Position numbers and translations under genes: made by a program. From contig CBFGXP010000106.1 in NCBI GenBank assembly GCA_965652775.1, positions 1 to 13,116 on the forward strand: a DNA stretch of 13,116 bases, given 5' to 3'. Numbering within the stretch: position 1 is the stretch's first letter; each line of letters starts with the position of its first letter. Of this stretch, positions 6,713 through 13,116 are shown piece after piece. The stretch comes from VBAS01 sp965652775 (GTDB lineage Bacteria; Bacteroidota; Bacteroidia; Chitinophagales; Chitinophagaceae). The notes beneath the pieces were generated by a model that was not told the DNA's origin, searched no databases, and was given only the letters and a program-made list of their open reading frames with translations.

Positions 6713-7609
6713 TTATTTAGAAATTATATAGATCACTGAGCTGCACTTTTTCACGTCGCTCATTGCTTTTAAGTTTGAAACCAGCCCTGTCCAGAATGCA
6801 CCGACCCAATTGGGGTTTCCATTTTTATATTTACTGCTTAGCAGGCTAACATAAAAGCTATCAAACCACATGGGTTTTATTGAACTGATCTTTAAACCTG
6901 ATTCTTTCATTAACCATTGCATTGTTTGCGGAGTAAAATGATAAAGATGCCGCGGCACATCATAGCCAGCCCAATTCGGTCCATAACTCATCGCATCATA
7001 ACTCCTATAGTTAGGGACAGCAATAAACAATTTTCCTCTAGCTGACAATAGCCCTTTAAATGTTGCAATATATTTTTTTACATCATGTACATGCTCCAGC
7101 ACATGCCAGAGAGTAATCGCATCAAATTTATTTGCAGGTAAATTAAATAGCTCCTCACCTGCCAGTAGCCTTAAAGAGTGCTGTTGGGCCGCTACAGTCC
7201 GTGCGCCCTCGTCAGGCTCAAGTCCGGTTATTTCCCACCCTGCTTTCTGCATAGCTGCCGCAAAATAGCCCGTACCACTTCCTACATCAAGCAGATTACC
7301 ATGGGTCAATCCTGTAAATTTTTCAATGAGCTTTTTCTTTTGGTTGATTGAAATGTTTCTTACAATTTGATACAGGCGGTTAATCAAACCCTTTGAAGTA
7401 TCAGTATGTGAAATGTAATTCTCAGATCTGTAGTATTCCGCAATCGACGCTTCAGAAGGGGGATTCTGGGTAAAACGCACCTGGCAATTACTGCAATGAT
7501 AAATATCAAAATATTCATGGCTTGCTGTATTATCCTTTACTTTAAAAACTTTTGAAATACCCGCTGAGCCGCAAACAGGACATAGTGTGTAAAGGATTTG
7601 AGTACTCAT
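6713..7609 (-). CDS. Class I SAM-dependent methyltransferase with N-terminal four-cysteine cluster
   Basis: This 298-residue soluble protein probably transfers a methyl group from S-adenosylmethionine to an unknown acceptor. Residues 1-45 carry CPVCG and CSNC pairs (C10, C13, C39, C42), a likely zinc ribbon. The Rossmann methyltransferase fold follows: SAM motif I LLDVGSGTGYF (106-116), an acidic loop LEPDE (130-134), motif LWHVLEHVHD (167-176) and AVPN (197-200). A conserved YDVPRHLYHF (216-225) is typical of the Methyltransf_23-like group that is often annotated as type-11/23 methyltransferases in polysaccharide or lipid contexts. It is the last gene of the four-gene block, 17 nt downstream of the HU-like gene. 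Its link to the barrel and TPR proteins may be functional or merely positional. Confidence 0.88.
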   Translation of the reverse strand: MSTQILYTLCPVCGSAGISKVFKVKDNTASHEYFDIYHCSNCQVRFTQNPPSEASIAEYYRSENYISHTDTSKGLINRLYQIVRNISINQKKKLIEKFTGLTHGNLLDVGSGTGYFAAAMQKAGWEITGLEPDEGARTVAAQQHSLRLLAGEELFNLPANKFDAITLWHVLEHVHDVKKYIATFKGLLSARGKLFIAVPNYRSYDAMSYGPNWAGYDVPRHLYHFTPQTMQWLMKESGLKISSIKPMWFDSFYVSLLSSKYKNGNPNWVGAFWTGLVSNLKAMSDVKKCSSVIYIISK

Positions 7610-7627
7610 TAATAAAAGACGTGAGCC

Positions 7628-8242
7628 TTAATTTGATTTAATCACCGATTTATTTCCTGCAGAAGATGGATTGAAACCTTTTTCAGAAAAATACCACCCG
7701 ATAAACATAACCGCCAGAATCGTTAGTACAACCGCAACTATCCATGTATAGTTTCTTTTTGGTGCATCCCCTGTCAGATATTCTACCATTTCTACAGAAG
7801 ATTTTTCCTGTTCGCCCACAAGTACTGTATGCTCGAATTTTTCACGGATCACCTTTTCCGCATGTACGGGTTGCTCTGTTTTAAATGTTATCGGGAAAGC
7901 ATCGAGTTTAAGGCTGCCGTTATTATCTTTTTTCAGTATACCAATGTCTTTCCAATTCACTTCGCCAGCTTCCGCAATTCTATTTCTTAAGGAAGATGAA
8001 AATTCATTCACAGATTTTATCGCATCCGATTCTGAAATTCCAAGAGAAGAGGAAAGCCATTCAAAGACTTTTTTTGAAGGCTTATCATTTTCATGATCAA
8101 GAATAAAATAAAATGAAGGAGAACTAAACTGTTTATTGGTAAAGTCAAGCTGAGACGGGTTTTGTCTCAGGCTTATAGTGCCGATCCCCGGCAAACTCAA
8201 TCTTTTATTTATTACAAGGAATTCGTATAAAGTGTCCTGCAT
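7628..8242 (-). CDS. HU/CCDC81-like domain protein with a single C-terminal membrane span
   Basis: This 204-residue protein resembles the Bacteroidota proteins carrying tandem HU-CCDC81-type domains (bac_1 and bac_2), distant relatives of the DNA-bending HU/IHF fold. A first domain covers about 1-57, with LPGIGTISL at 17-25. A second covers about 58-121, including VNWKDIGILKKDNNGSLKLDAFPITF (split motif: WKDIG 97-101, FPITF 116-120). A linker leads to a clear membrane helix at about 165-185, preceded by basic residues KR, so the N-terminus should be cytoplasmic. Relatives often continue into a periplasmic SPOR domain; this one stops after a 19-residue tail. The start ATG overlaps the stop of the barrel gene as TAATG, indicating translational coupling. 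It may tether DNA or protein at the inner membrane, which is inference. DNA binding by this family is not established to my knowledge. Confidence 0.72.
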   Translation of the reverse strand: MQDTLYEFLVINKRLSLPGIGTISLRQNPSQLDFTNKQFSSPSFYFILDHENDKPSKKVFEWLSSSLGISESDAIKSVNEFSSSLRNRIAEAGEVNWKDIGILKKDNNGSLKLDAFPITFKTEQPVHAEKVIREKFEHTVLVGEQEKSSVEMVEYLTGDAPKRNYTWIVAVVLTILAVMFIGWYFSEKGFNPSSAGNKSVIKSN

Positions 8243-9909
8243 TACTTCGATTTCTGATCGAATGCGAAGATAATGCCCCCGAGGAAATTAAACCCATAAG
8301 ATCTGTATAACTTCCAGGGCTCATACTCCCTGTTAAATATATTGTTGAACTGGGTCCAAAGATTAAGGTTCTTTGTAATCCGGAATTCAAGCCCGGCATT
8401 CAGGTCAAATGAACCATCTAATTGTGCTGAACTACCCAACGGCGTTTTATATTGTGCCCCATCCCATAGAAACACATCGGTCTTTAACCACAGGTCTTTT
8501 ATTACCTGTACCCTTGCCGAACCTTTCATATCAAAAGGAACCAATCCATATGCCTTGTCATTCTCTTCTATATCGACGTATTTATTCAGATTTATACTTG
8601 CCAGCACTGAAAACTTTTCTTGTTCAACATAACCAATTTCACCACCAAAATGAATAGCGTTCATTTCAGGTTCATATATCACTCTGAAAGTGTTGTCATA
8701 AATATTGAGGGTTGGATTATCATTGACAAAAAGTGGCTGATTCTTATATTTATTATACGCAAGTTTTGCATTGTAAATAAAATGATCGCCTAATGAACCT
8801 TTGAACCCTGCAAATCTTTCCATCACCCATGTATTCTTCAGATCCGATGGCGCGTCTATATAAGGATTAACAGAAGCTAAATATTGATACGATGTTCGCC
8901 TGATATAACCCGTAAAACCTGCCTGGAAAGTGAATCGCTTATCTCCCGTACTTGCTTCAATCAGCATATTAGGAAACATCTTAAATGTCTTATTATCCCA
9001 GGATGGGCGTATACCTGCCTGCGCATTGACGTTGGGAGTCTTAAAAAGAATTGACGGGCTGATAGAATAAAAAGTATTATCGATTGCTGACTTACTATTC
9101 GGCTTATACCTTGTCAGGTCAAATGTCGCACCAAGTGCTACACTAAATACCTTACCCACCTCTTTCTGTAATGGAAGATTTATATAAGTATTGCTTTCGC
9201 TATTCTTTCTTTCATCATTAAATACATTGATAAGTATTTCCGGCGAATAAGAAAGTCCAAATTGCGTAGGCTTAATGTTATGAAAGCCTATACCGCCTTT
9301 CCACGTTTGAAAACTTTGTTCAAGTGAATCTTTTGGAGGGATCGATAATACTGTTGGATCGAGACCATACTTATAATAGCGATCCTGGCGCATTCCCAGC
9401 TGGGCTTTCCATTCAAGACTTTTACTTGTTTGAAAAAAACCTTTGAGGTCAACATTCGTATTCCGATAATCCTGGTAAAGGATCTTTCCCGAGGAAGAAA
9501 TATGTTTTGCAAAAATATTTAGTCCCGCAGTTTTTCCATCTCCAAAAGAGATCCCAGCCTGTACAAAAGGCGTTTTTAAACTTCCGAAACCTGCCTTTAT
9601 ATAGCTGTTAAGATCCCAGAAGCCACCGGAATCGATATCGAGCGCCAATGGACGAAGACTGCCAGGTGCATATCCAAGTAATAAATTCTGATTGGGAATA
9701 TCGTAGTTCAATCTTGGTTTTGTAGTATCATTCACTGCCGGCGAAGCGTTAAAATTTATTTTTGCTGACTCTTTCAATACTGGCTTGAAAGCTGAAGTAA
9801 TATCAACAGTTCCTTTTTTCTTCGTGGTGTCTTGCGAAAAGGAAATTCCAAATGAAAAAATTCCAAATCCCAATACTATGATGGCTTTCATATTTGTTTT
9901 TCTCTTCAT
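8242..9909 (-). CDS. Plug-less outer membrane beta-barrel protein (TonB-receptor-like)
   Basis: This 555-residue exported protein has no carboxypeptidase-like or plug domain. After a signal peptide with predicted cleavage SFS|Q26, a polar N-terminal segment includes VDITSAFKPVL (35-45) and PRLNYDIPNQNLLLGY. The rest consists of many short amphipathic strands with aromatic ends, closing with a TonB-receptor-like LNLWTQFNNIFNREYEPW and a final strand GGIIFAF. It is probably an outer-membrane barrel, often labelled 'TonB-dependent receptor' in this phylum though the plug is missing. An internal ATG at 9891 (Met7) may be the true start. It gives a more typical signal peptide (MKAIIVLGFGIF...) and has purine-rich GAAGAG about 10 nt upstream, whereas the first ATG follows only A/T repeats. 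It lies between the TPR gene and the HU-like gene, overlapping the latter by 1 nt. A transport or assembly role is unproven. Confidence 0.78.
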   Translation of the reverse strand: MKRKTNMKAIIVLGFGIFSFGISFSQDTTKKKGTVDITSAFKPVLKESAKINFNASPAVNDTTKPRLNYDIPNQNLLLGYAPGSLRPLALDIDSGGFWDLNSYIKAGFGSLKTPFVQAGISFGDGKTAGLNIFAKHISSSGKILYQDYRNTNVDLKGFFQTSKSLEWKAQLGMRQDRYYKYGLDPTVLSIPPKDSLEQSFQTWKGGIGFHNIKPTQFGLSYSPEILINVFNDERKNSESNTYINLPLQKEVGKVFSVALGATFDLTRYKPNSKSAIDNTFYSISPSILFKTPNVNAQAGIRPSWDNKTFKMFPNMLIEASTGDKRFTFQAGFTGYIRRTSYQYLASVNPYIDAPSDLKNTWVMERFAGFKGSLGDHFIYNAKLAYNKYKNQPLFVNDNPTLNIYDNTFRVIYEPEMNAIHFGGEIGYVEQEKFSVLASINLNKYVDIEENDKAYGLVPFDMKGSARVQVIKDLWLKTDVFLWDGAQYKTPLGSSAQLDGSFDLNAGLEFRITKNLNLWTQFNNIFNREYEPWKLYRSYGFNFLGGIIFAFDQKSK

Positions 9910-9950
9910 TATTATTAATTAATAACTATTAATTATTAATTTTTTTTTGA
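9910..9950. repeat. A/T-only spacer with 9-bp palindrome arms
   Basis: The 41-nt gap between the TPR and barrel genes is almost purely A/T. It contains TAATTAATA (9916-9924), AC, and TATTAATTA (9927-9935), a perfect 9-bp inverted repeat, next to a run of nine T (9940-9948). The tract also consists of TTAAT-like direct repeats. On the coding (minus) strand the homopolymer reads as A and precedes the palindrome, so it is not a standard terminator. It may be an A/T-rich translation enhancer for the barrel gene or simple low-complexity DNA. Confidence 0.45.
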
Positions 9951-12900
9951 TTAATTGTTACCTACTTTACTGCTTTTACCTTCTTCATCCACTACCCTGT
10001 TTAATTTTTCCTGCGCTTCTTTTTTAAATTCAGGTACTATGGAATTATCAACTATACTTTGAAAAGTGGCTTTCGCATTGAAATAATCCTTTTGCCGGAA
10101 ATAAATGTCCCCAAGAAGAATGTATGATTTTGTGACCCAATAATCATATGACCCCGATTTATTGATCACTTCAAACGCAGTTTTTTCTGCATCACTTAGT
10201 TTATTGAGGGCAAACCAGCTGTTAGCAATTTCATACCGGGCTTCTGCTGCCAGTGCGGCTTTATTCAACGCAACTACTGATTTATAGTTTGCGATCGCCA
10301 GATCATATTGTCCATTCACCTGGTAAGATTTTGCGATGGCCATATTGGCAAGCGCTTTATCATCGCTGCTGCTTCCTTTTAATGTTACCAATTCATTGGC
10401 ATTCTCTACTGCCTGGTCCCATTTCTGTAATTGATATTGGGAACGAAGAAGTCCACGCATTGCCTCCAGCCTGCTTTCCTGGCCCGAAGCAATTTGTTTT
10501 AATTGAGCGTAATAGCTTTCTGCCTGCGTATAATTTTTTTGTTCAAAGAAATAGATCCTCGCAGCCTGGAGGATAGCCTTCTCGGCAAAACGATTGGGAG
10601 CTTTTTCAGCAACCGCATTATACCCGCTCAATGAATTATTCCAATCTTTTTTTTCATAATAAATTTCTCCCCGGTAAAAATTAGCATCCAAAGAATATGC
10701 TCCACGCGGAAAACGCTGCACATAATTATTAAATGCAGTTAAGGCTGCATTTGTATTACCACTTTCATACTGTGTGAGGGCAACCGACCATGAAAGCGAA
10801 TCTTCAGTGCTTACATCCAGCGGTCTTCCCAGTTGGCGCATATAGCCGGCATACTCATCCGGTTTTCCATCTTCCACATAAATACTCTTGATATTTTCCA
10901 ATGCTTCCCCGGCTTCCGGGGAATTAGGATAGGTTTGAACAAGATTTTTGTACTGAGCTAGTGCTTCACGGTTATTATTCAGATTATAATTTGCAATAGC
11001 AAGTTTTAACTGTGCCTGGGGTTTCAAGCTATTATTTGTGGCAAGCTTAAGGACATTATTTAATGGAGCGATCGCTTCACGGAAGCGTTCATCAGCAAGA
11101 TACGCGTTGGCAATTTCCATGTTAGCATCGCCCACGAGACTTGAAGTTGGAAACTTTCTTGCCATCGTATTCATCAGGCTTATCTTTTCATTCGAGCTTC
11201 TTACACCAGCGATCATGGCAACCTGGAAAGTAGCATAATCTTCTGCCGGCCATGAAAGCTTGATTACATTATCATACATCGCTTTTGCACGGCTATAATC
11301 CCGGCTCATAAAATAACAATCGGCACTGCGTATATAAGCGTCCTGCGTAAGTGCATCAGAATTTAAAGCAGGATTTTTTCCAACCTGCTCAAAAAATTTC
11401 AATGCTGCAGGATAATTTTCTTTTCTCAAATAACTATAACCAAGGTTGTAGCGAATCGAATTAGCATTTGCTTCTCCTGCTGCCGGTGCACCTGCATCCA
11501 GATAAGCATTATAATGTTTAATTGCATTATCTAATTTGTCCGTGCGATAGGCGATCTCTCCTTTCCAGAAGTTTATCAATGGAAGCACAGCAGCGTTATT
11601 TGGATCTTTCATTGCTTTATCAAGCAATGCATCAGCTTCCTGTAATCTTCCATCGTTGATCAGTTCAGCGGCCCTTCCAAATAAAATTCGTGGATAGGTT
11701 TTCTTCGAGGTTTCAGACGGGTTTTTAAGCCCCTCCATTAACGCCAATGCATCTTTATAATTATTTGTATTGGCGAGCACCATTACCATCAGGTCTCTTG
11801 CTTCAGTGTTGTATGTTGAGTTAGGATAATCTGCGAGAAAAGAACTTAAGCTATTCAGGGCTTCATCCTGGTAACCCAGCTCATAAGAAAGTTTTGCATA
11901 CTGGAATTTTGAGATCTCTTTTTGAGTTTTATTGCTGCTATTAGAAGCGCAAAACAAAAATGCATTCCTTGCATTTGCTTTTTCCCCCACTTTCAAATAG
12001 GAATCCCCCAGCAGGTACATTGCATGCTGGCTCAGTGAATCATCTTTACCGCTCAATTGTTTAAAACCACTTATTGCCTTTGGATACTGGCCTGCTATAT
12101 AATAACTATATGACAACTCATACAAATTCTCTCTTGTTACTTTATCGGCTTTCTGAACGTATTCTTCAAGGTATGGCAAACCTTTATCGAATTCTTTTCT
12201 TTCAAAATAACCATGGCCAAGCATCAATTTCATTTCGCGGTCGTAATACTGTGAATTGCCACCCTTTATTTTTTTCTCAGCATAAGCGATCGCTTCTTCT
12301 TTTTTTCCCTGGATATAATAGATCTGTGCTATATAATATGGTACAACCGAAGCATATGTTTTTTCATTCTCCACTATTTTGAAACTTTCAAGTGCATCGT
12401 TATAACTGCGGTCGCGAAACGCAAGAAAGCCATAATAATAATTCGCATCAATATAGTTGGGATCTTCTTTTATTTGTCTTATAGCATTGAAGAGTGGTTT
12501 TGCCTGGTTGAATTTTTGCAACGTAAAATATGAGTAGCCCTGGTGAAATTTCATGTCAGCTATCTCACGATTGCTGAGATTGGCAATGCCAGCTTCCTCA
12601 TAATACTTCACTGCATCGGCAAATTTTTGCTCACGATAATAAAATTCGCCAAGGTGAAAATTCATTTGCTGCACCCTGGGATTATTTTTTTCGAGCTCGA
12701 TGTAATTGATTGCCTTAGCCTCTGCCCTGTCCTCGTTTTGTTTTAATGACATCACGGTCGTGTAATAATTGATCTCCTGGACCATTATCGGGTCATTGAC
12801 CAGGTCCGTTTCTCTTAATGCCTGCTGTAACTCCTTAAACAACGGGTAGGCAAGGCTGTATTGATCCTTTTGATAATACTCCTTTGCTTCTTTGAATTTT

Positions 12901-12992
12901 TCCTGAGGGTCTGTAAAAATGCGGGTTTGCTGTGCATGGAGGGAAAAAACTGAAAACACAGTGGCTACTAAAGCGATGCTCCGATTCTTCAT
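9951..12992 (-). CDS. Large exported tetratricopeptide-repeat protein
   Basis: This 1013-residue protein is almost entirely built of TPR-like helical pairs. Typical repeat signatures are seen throughout, for example FADAVKYYEEAG, AKPLFNAIRQIKEDPNYIDANYYYG, YPAALKFFEQVGKNP, YNLNNNREALAQYKNL and YFNAKATFQSIVDN. A signal peptide at 1-20 has predicted cleavage LHA|Q21, placing the protein in the periplasm or at the inner face of the outer membrane. No lipobox and no membrane helix follow. A Shine-Dalgarno-like AAAGGA lies 8 nt before the ATG, unusually clear for this phylum and supporting this start. TPR solenoids bind other proteins, and the barrel encoded next is the obvious candidate partner. 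The gene is first in the block. Similar 1000-residue TPR proteins exist in many Bacteroidota, but I know of no assigned function. Confidence 0.9.
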   Translation of the reverse strand: MKNRSIALVATVFSVFSLHAQQTRIFTDPQEKFKEAKEYYQKDQYSLAYPLFKELQQALRETDLVNDPIMVQEINYYTTVMSLKQNEDRAEAKAINYIELEKNNPRVQQMNFHLGEFYYREQKFADAVKYYEEAGIANLSNREIADMKFHQGYSYFTLQKFNQAKPLFNAIRQIKEDPNYIDANYYYGFLAFRDRSYNDALESFKIVENEKTYASVVPYYIAQIYYIQGKKEEAIAYAEKKIKGGNSQYYDREMKLMLGHGYFERKEFDKGLPYLEEYVQKADKVTRENLYELSYSYYIAGQYPKAISGFKQLSGKDDSLSQHAMYLLGDSYLKVGEKANARNAFLFCASNSSNKTQKEISKFQYAKLSYELGYQDEALNSLSSFLADYPNSTYNTEARDLMVMVLANTNNYKDALALMEGLKNPSETSKKTYPRILFGRAAELINDGRLQEADALLDKAMKDPNNAAVLPLINFWKGEIAYRTDKLDNAIKHYNAYLDAGAPAAGEANANSIRYNLGYSYLRKENYPAALKFFEQVGKNPALNSDALTQDAYIRSADCYFMSRDYSRAKAMYDNVIKLSWPAEDYATFQVAMIAGVRSSNEKISLMNTMARKFPTSSLVGDANMEIANAYLADERFREAIAPLNNVLKLATNNSLKPQAQLKLAIANYNLNNNREALAQYKNLVQTYPNSPEAGEALENIKSIYVEDGKPDEYAGYMRQLGRPLDVSTEDSLSWSVALTQYESGNTNAALTAFNNYVQRFPRGAYSLDANFYRGEIYYEKKDWNNSLSGYNAVAEKAPNRFAEKAILQAARIYFFEQKNYTQAESYYAQLKQIASGQESRLEAMRGLLRSQYQLQKWDQAVENANELVTLKGSSSDDKALANMAIAKSYQVNGQYDLAIANYKSVVALNKAALAAEARYEIANSWFALNKLSDAEKTAFEVINKSGSYDYWVTKSYILLGDIYFRQKDYFNAKATFQSIVDNSIVPEFKKEAQEKLNRVVDEEGKSSKVGNN

Positions 12993-13116
12993 ATTAATTG
13001 TCCTTTAAAACCGATGGTGACTTAACGTTGTAAAATTCAAATTATTTCTTACGTGTGCCAAACATCATTCCAAACAACTGTGGATAAGTGCAATGTTGAT
13101 AGATGTTTAACAATTT
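12993..13116. other. Non-coding right edge with a consensus DnaA box
   Basis: No gene is seen in these 124 bases. TGTGGATAA at 13079-13087 (TTATCCACA on the minus strand) is a perfect match to the DnaA-box consensus. TGTTGATAG at 13094-13102 is a two-mismatch relative in the same orientation, followed by A/T-rich TGTTTAACA. This could be part of an origin or DnaA-regulated promoter lying mostly beyond the window, or a chance single box. The promoter of the four-gene block must also lie here or further right. The best -7 resemblance (minus-strand TAATTTG near 13040) is imperfect. Confidence 0.35.

Noticed and set aside
13030..13060. Promoter for the four-gene block from TTTGG and TAATTTG on the minus strand
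   Set aside because: The -7 element lacks one T of TAnnTTTG and the spacing to any TTG is about 14 or 25 nt, outside the usual 19-23. The real promoter may be here or beyond the edge, but it cannot be supported.

Overview
The window looks like a chromosomal segment of a Bacteroidota bacterium, probably in or near Chitinophagaceae. The clues are moderate-to-low GC, large TonB-type outer-membrane barrels, an M43 metalloprotease with a type IX secretion (T9SS) C-terminal domain, a Bacteroidota-type HU/CCDC81-like membrane protein, a promoter with the Bacteroidota -7 element (TAnnTTTG), and secreted proteins whose predicted mature N-terminus is always glutamine. No phage, plasmid, transposase, CRISPR, tRNA or rRNA gene was seen. 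The genus assignment is inferred from protein style, not from a search.

Left part (1-4324): the left edge cuts the start of rpmB (ribosomal protein L28, minus strand), preceded by its own consensus -7 promoter element. Upstream of it on the same strand is an 811-residue TonB-receptor-like outer-membrane protein. Divergent from that gene is lpdA (dihydrolipoyl dehydrogenase, plus strand). A 135-bp inverted-repeat element (4190-4324) follows lpdA immediately. The lpdA stop codon is the first three bases of the element's 13-bp terminal repeat, and the element carries a hairpin plus T-run that can terminate lpdA.

Middle part (4324-6710): a secreted M43-family zinc metalloprotease with a T9SS sorting domain (minus strand) has its own intrinsic terminator at 4324-4349. 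It is divergent from a lipoprotein glutaminyl-peptide cyclotransferase (plus strand). That enzyme converts N-terminal Gln to pyroglutamate. All four signal-peptidase-I-type exported proteins in this window are predicted to start with Gln after cleavage, so all are plausible substrates.

Right part (6713-12992, all minus strand): a compact four-gene block, read right to left, of a 1013-residue exported TPR protein, a 555-residue plug-less outer-membrane barrel, a 204-residue HU/CCDC81-like protein with one C-terminal membrane span, and a class I SAM-dependent methyltransferase with an N-terminal four-cysteine cluster. Gaps are 41 nt, a 1-nt overlap (TAATG) and 17 nt, so this is very probably one operon. 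It would combine a periplasmic scaffold, an outer-membrane barrel and an inner-membrane protein with a possible nucleoid-binding domain. This is the part of the window most like an uncharacterised envelope system, but its function cannot be read from sequence alone. Its last gene ends 2 nt from the convergent cyclotransferase gene. The right edge (12993-13116) is non-coding as far as seen and holds a perfect DnaA-box match.
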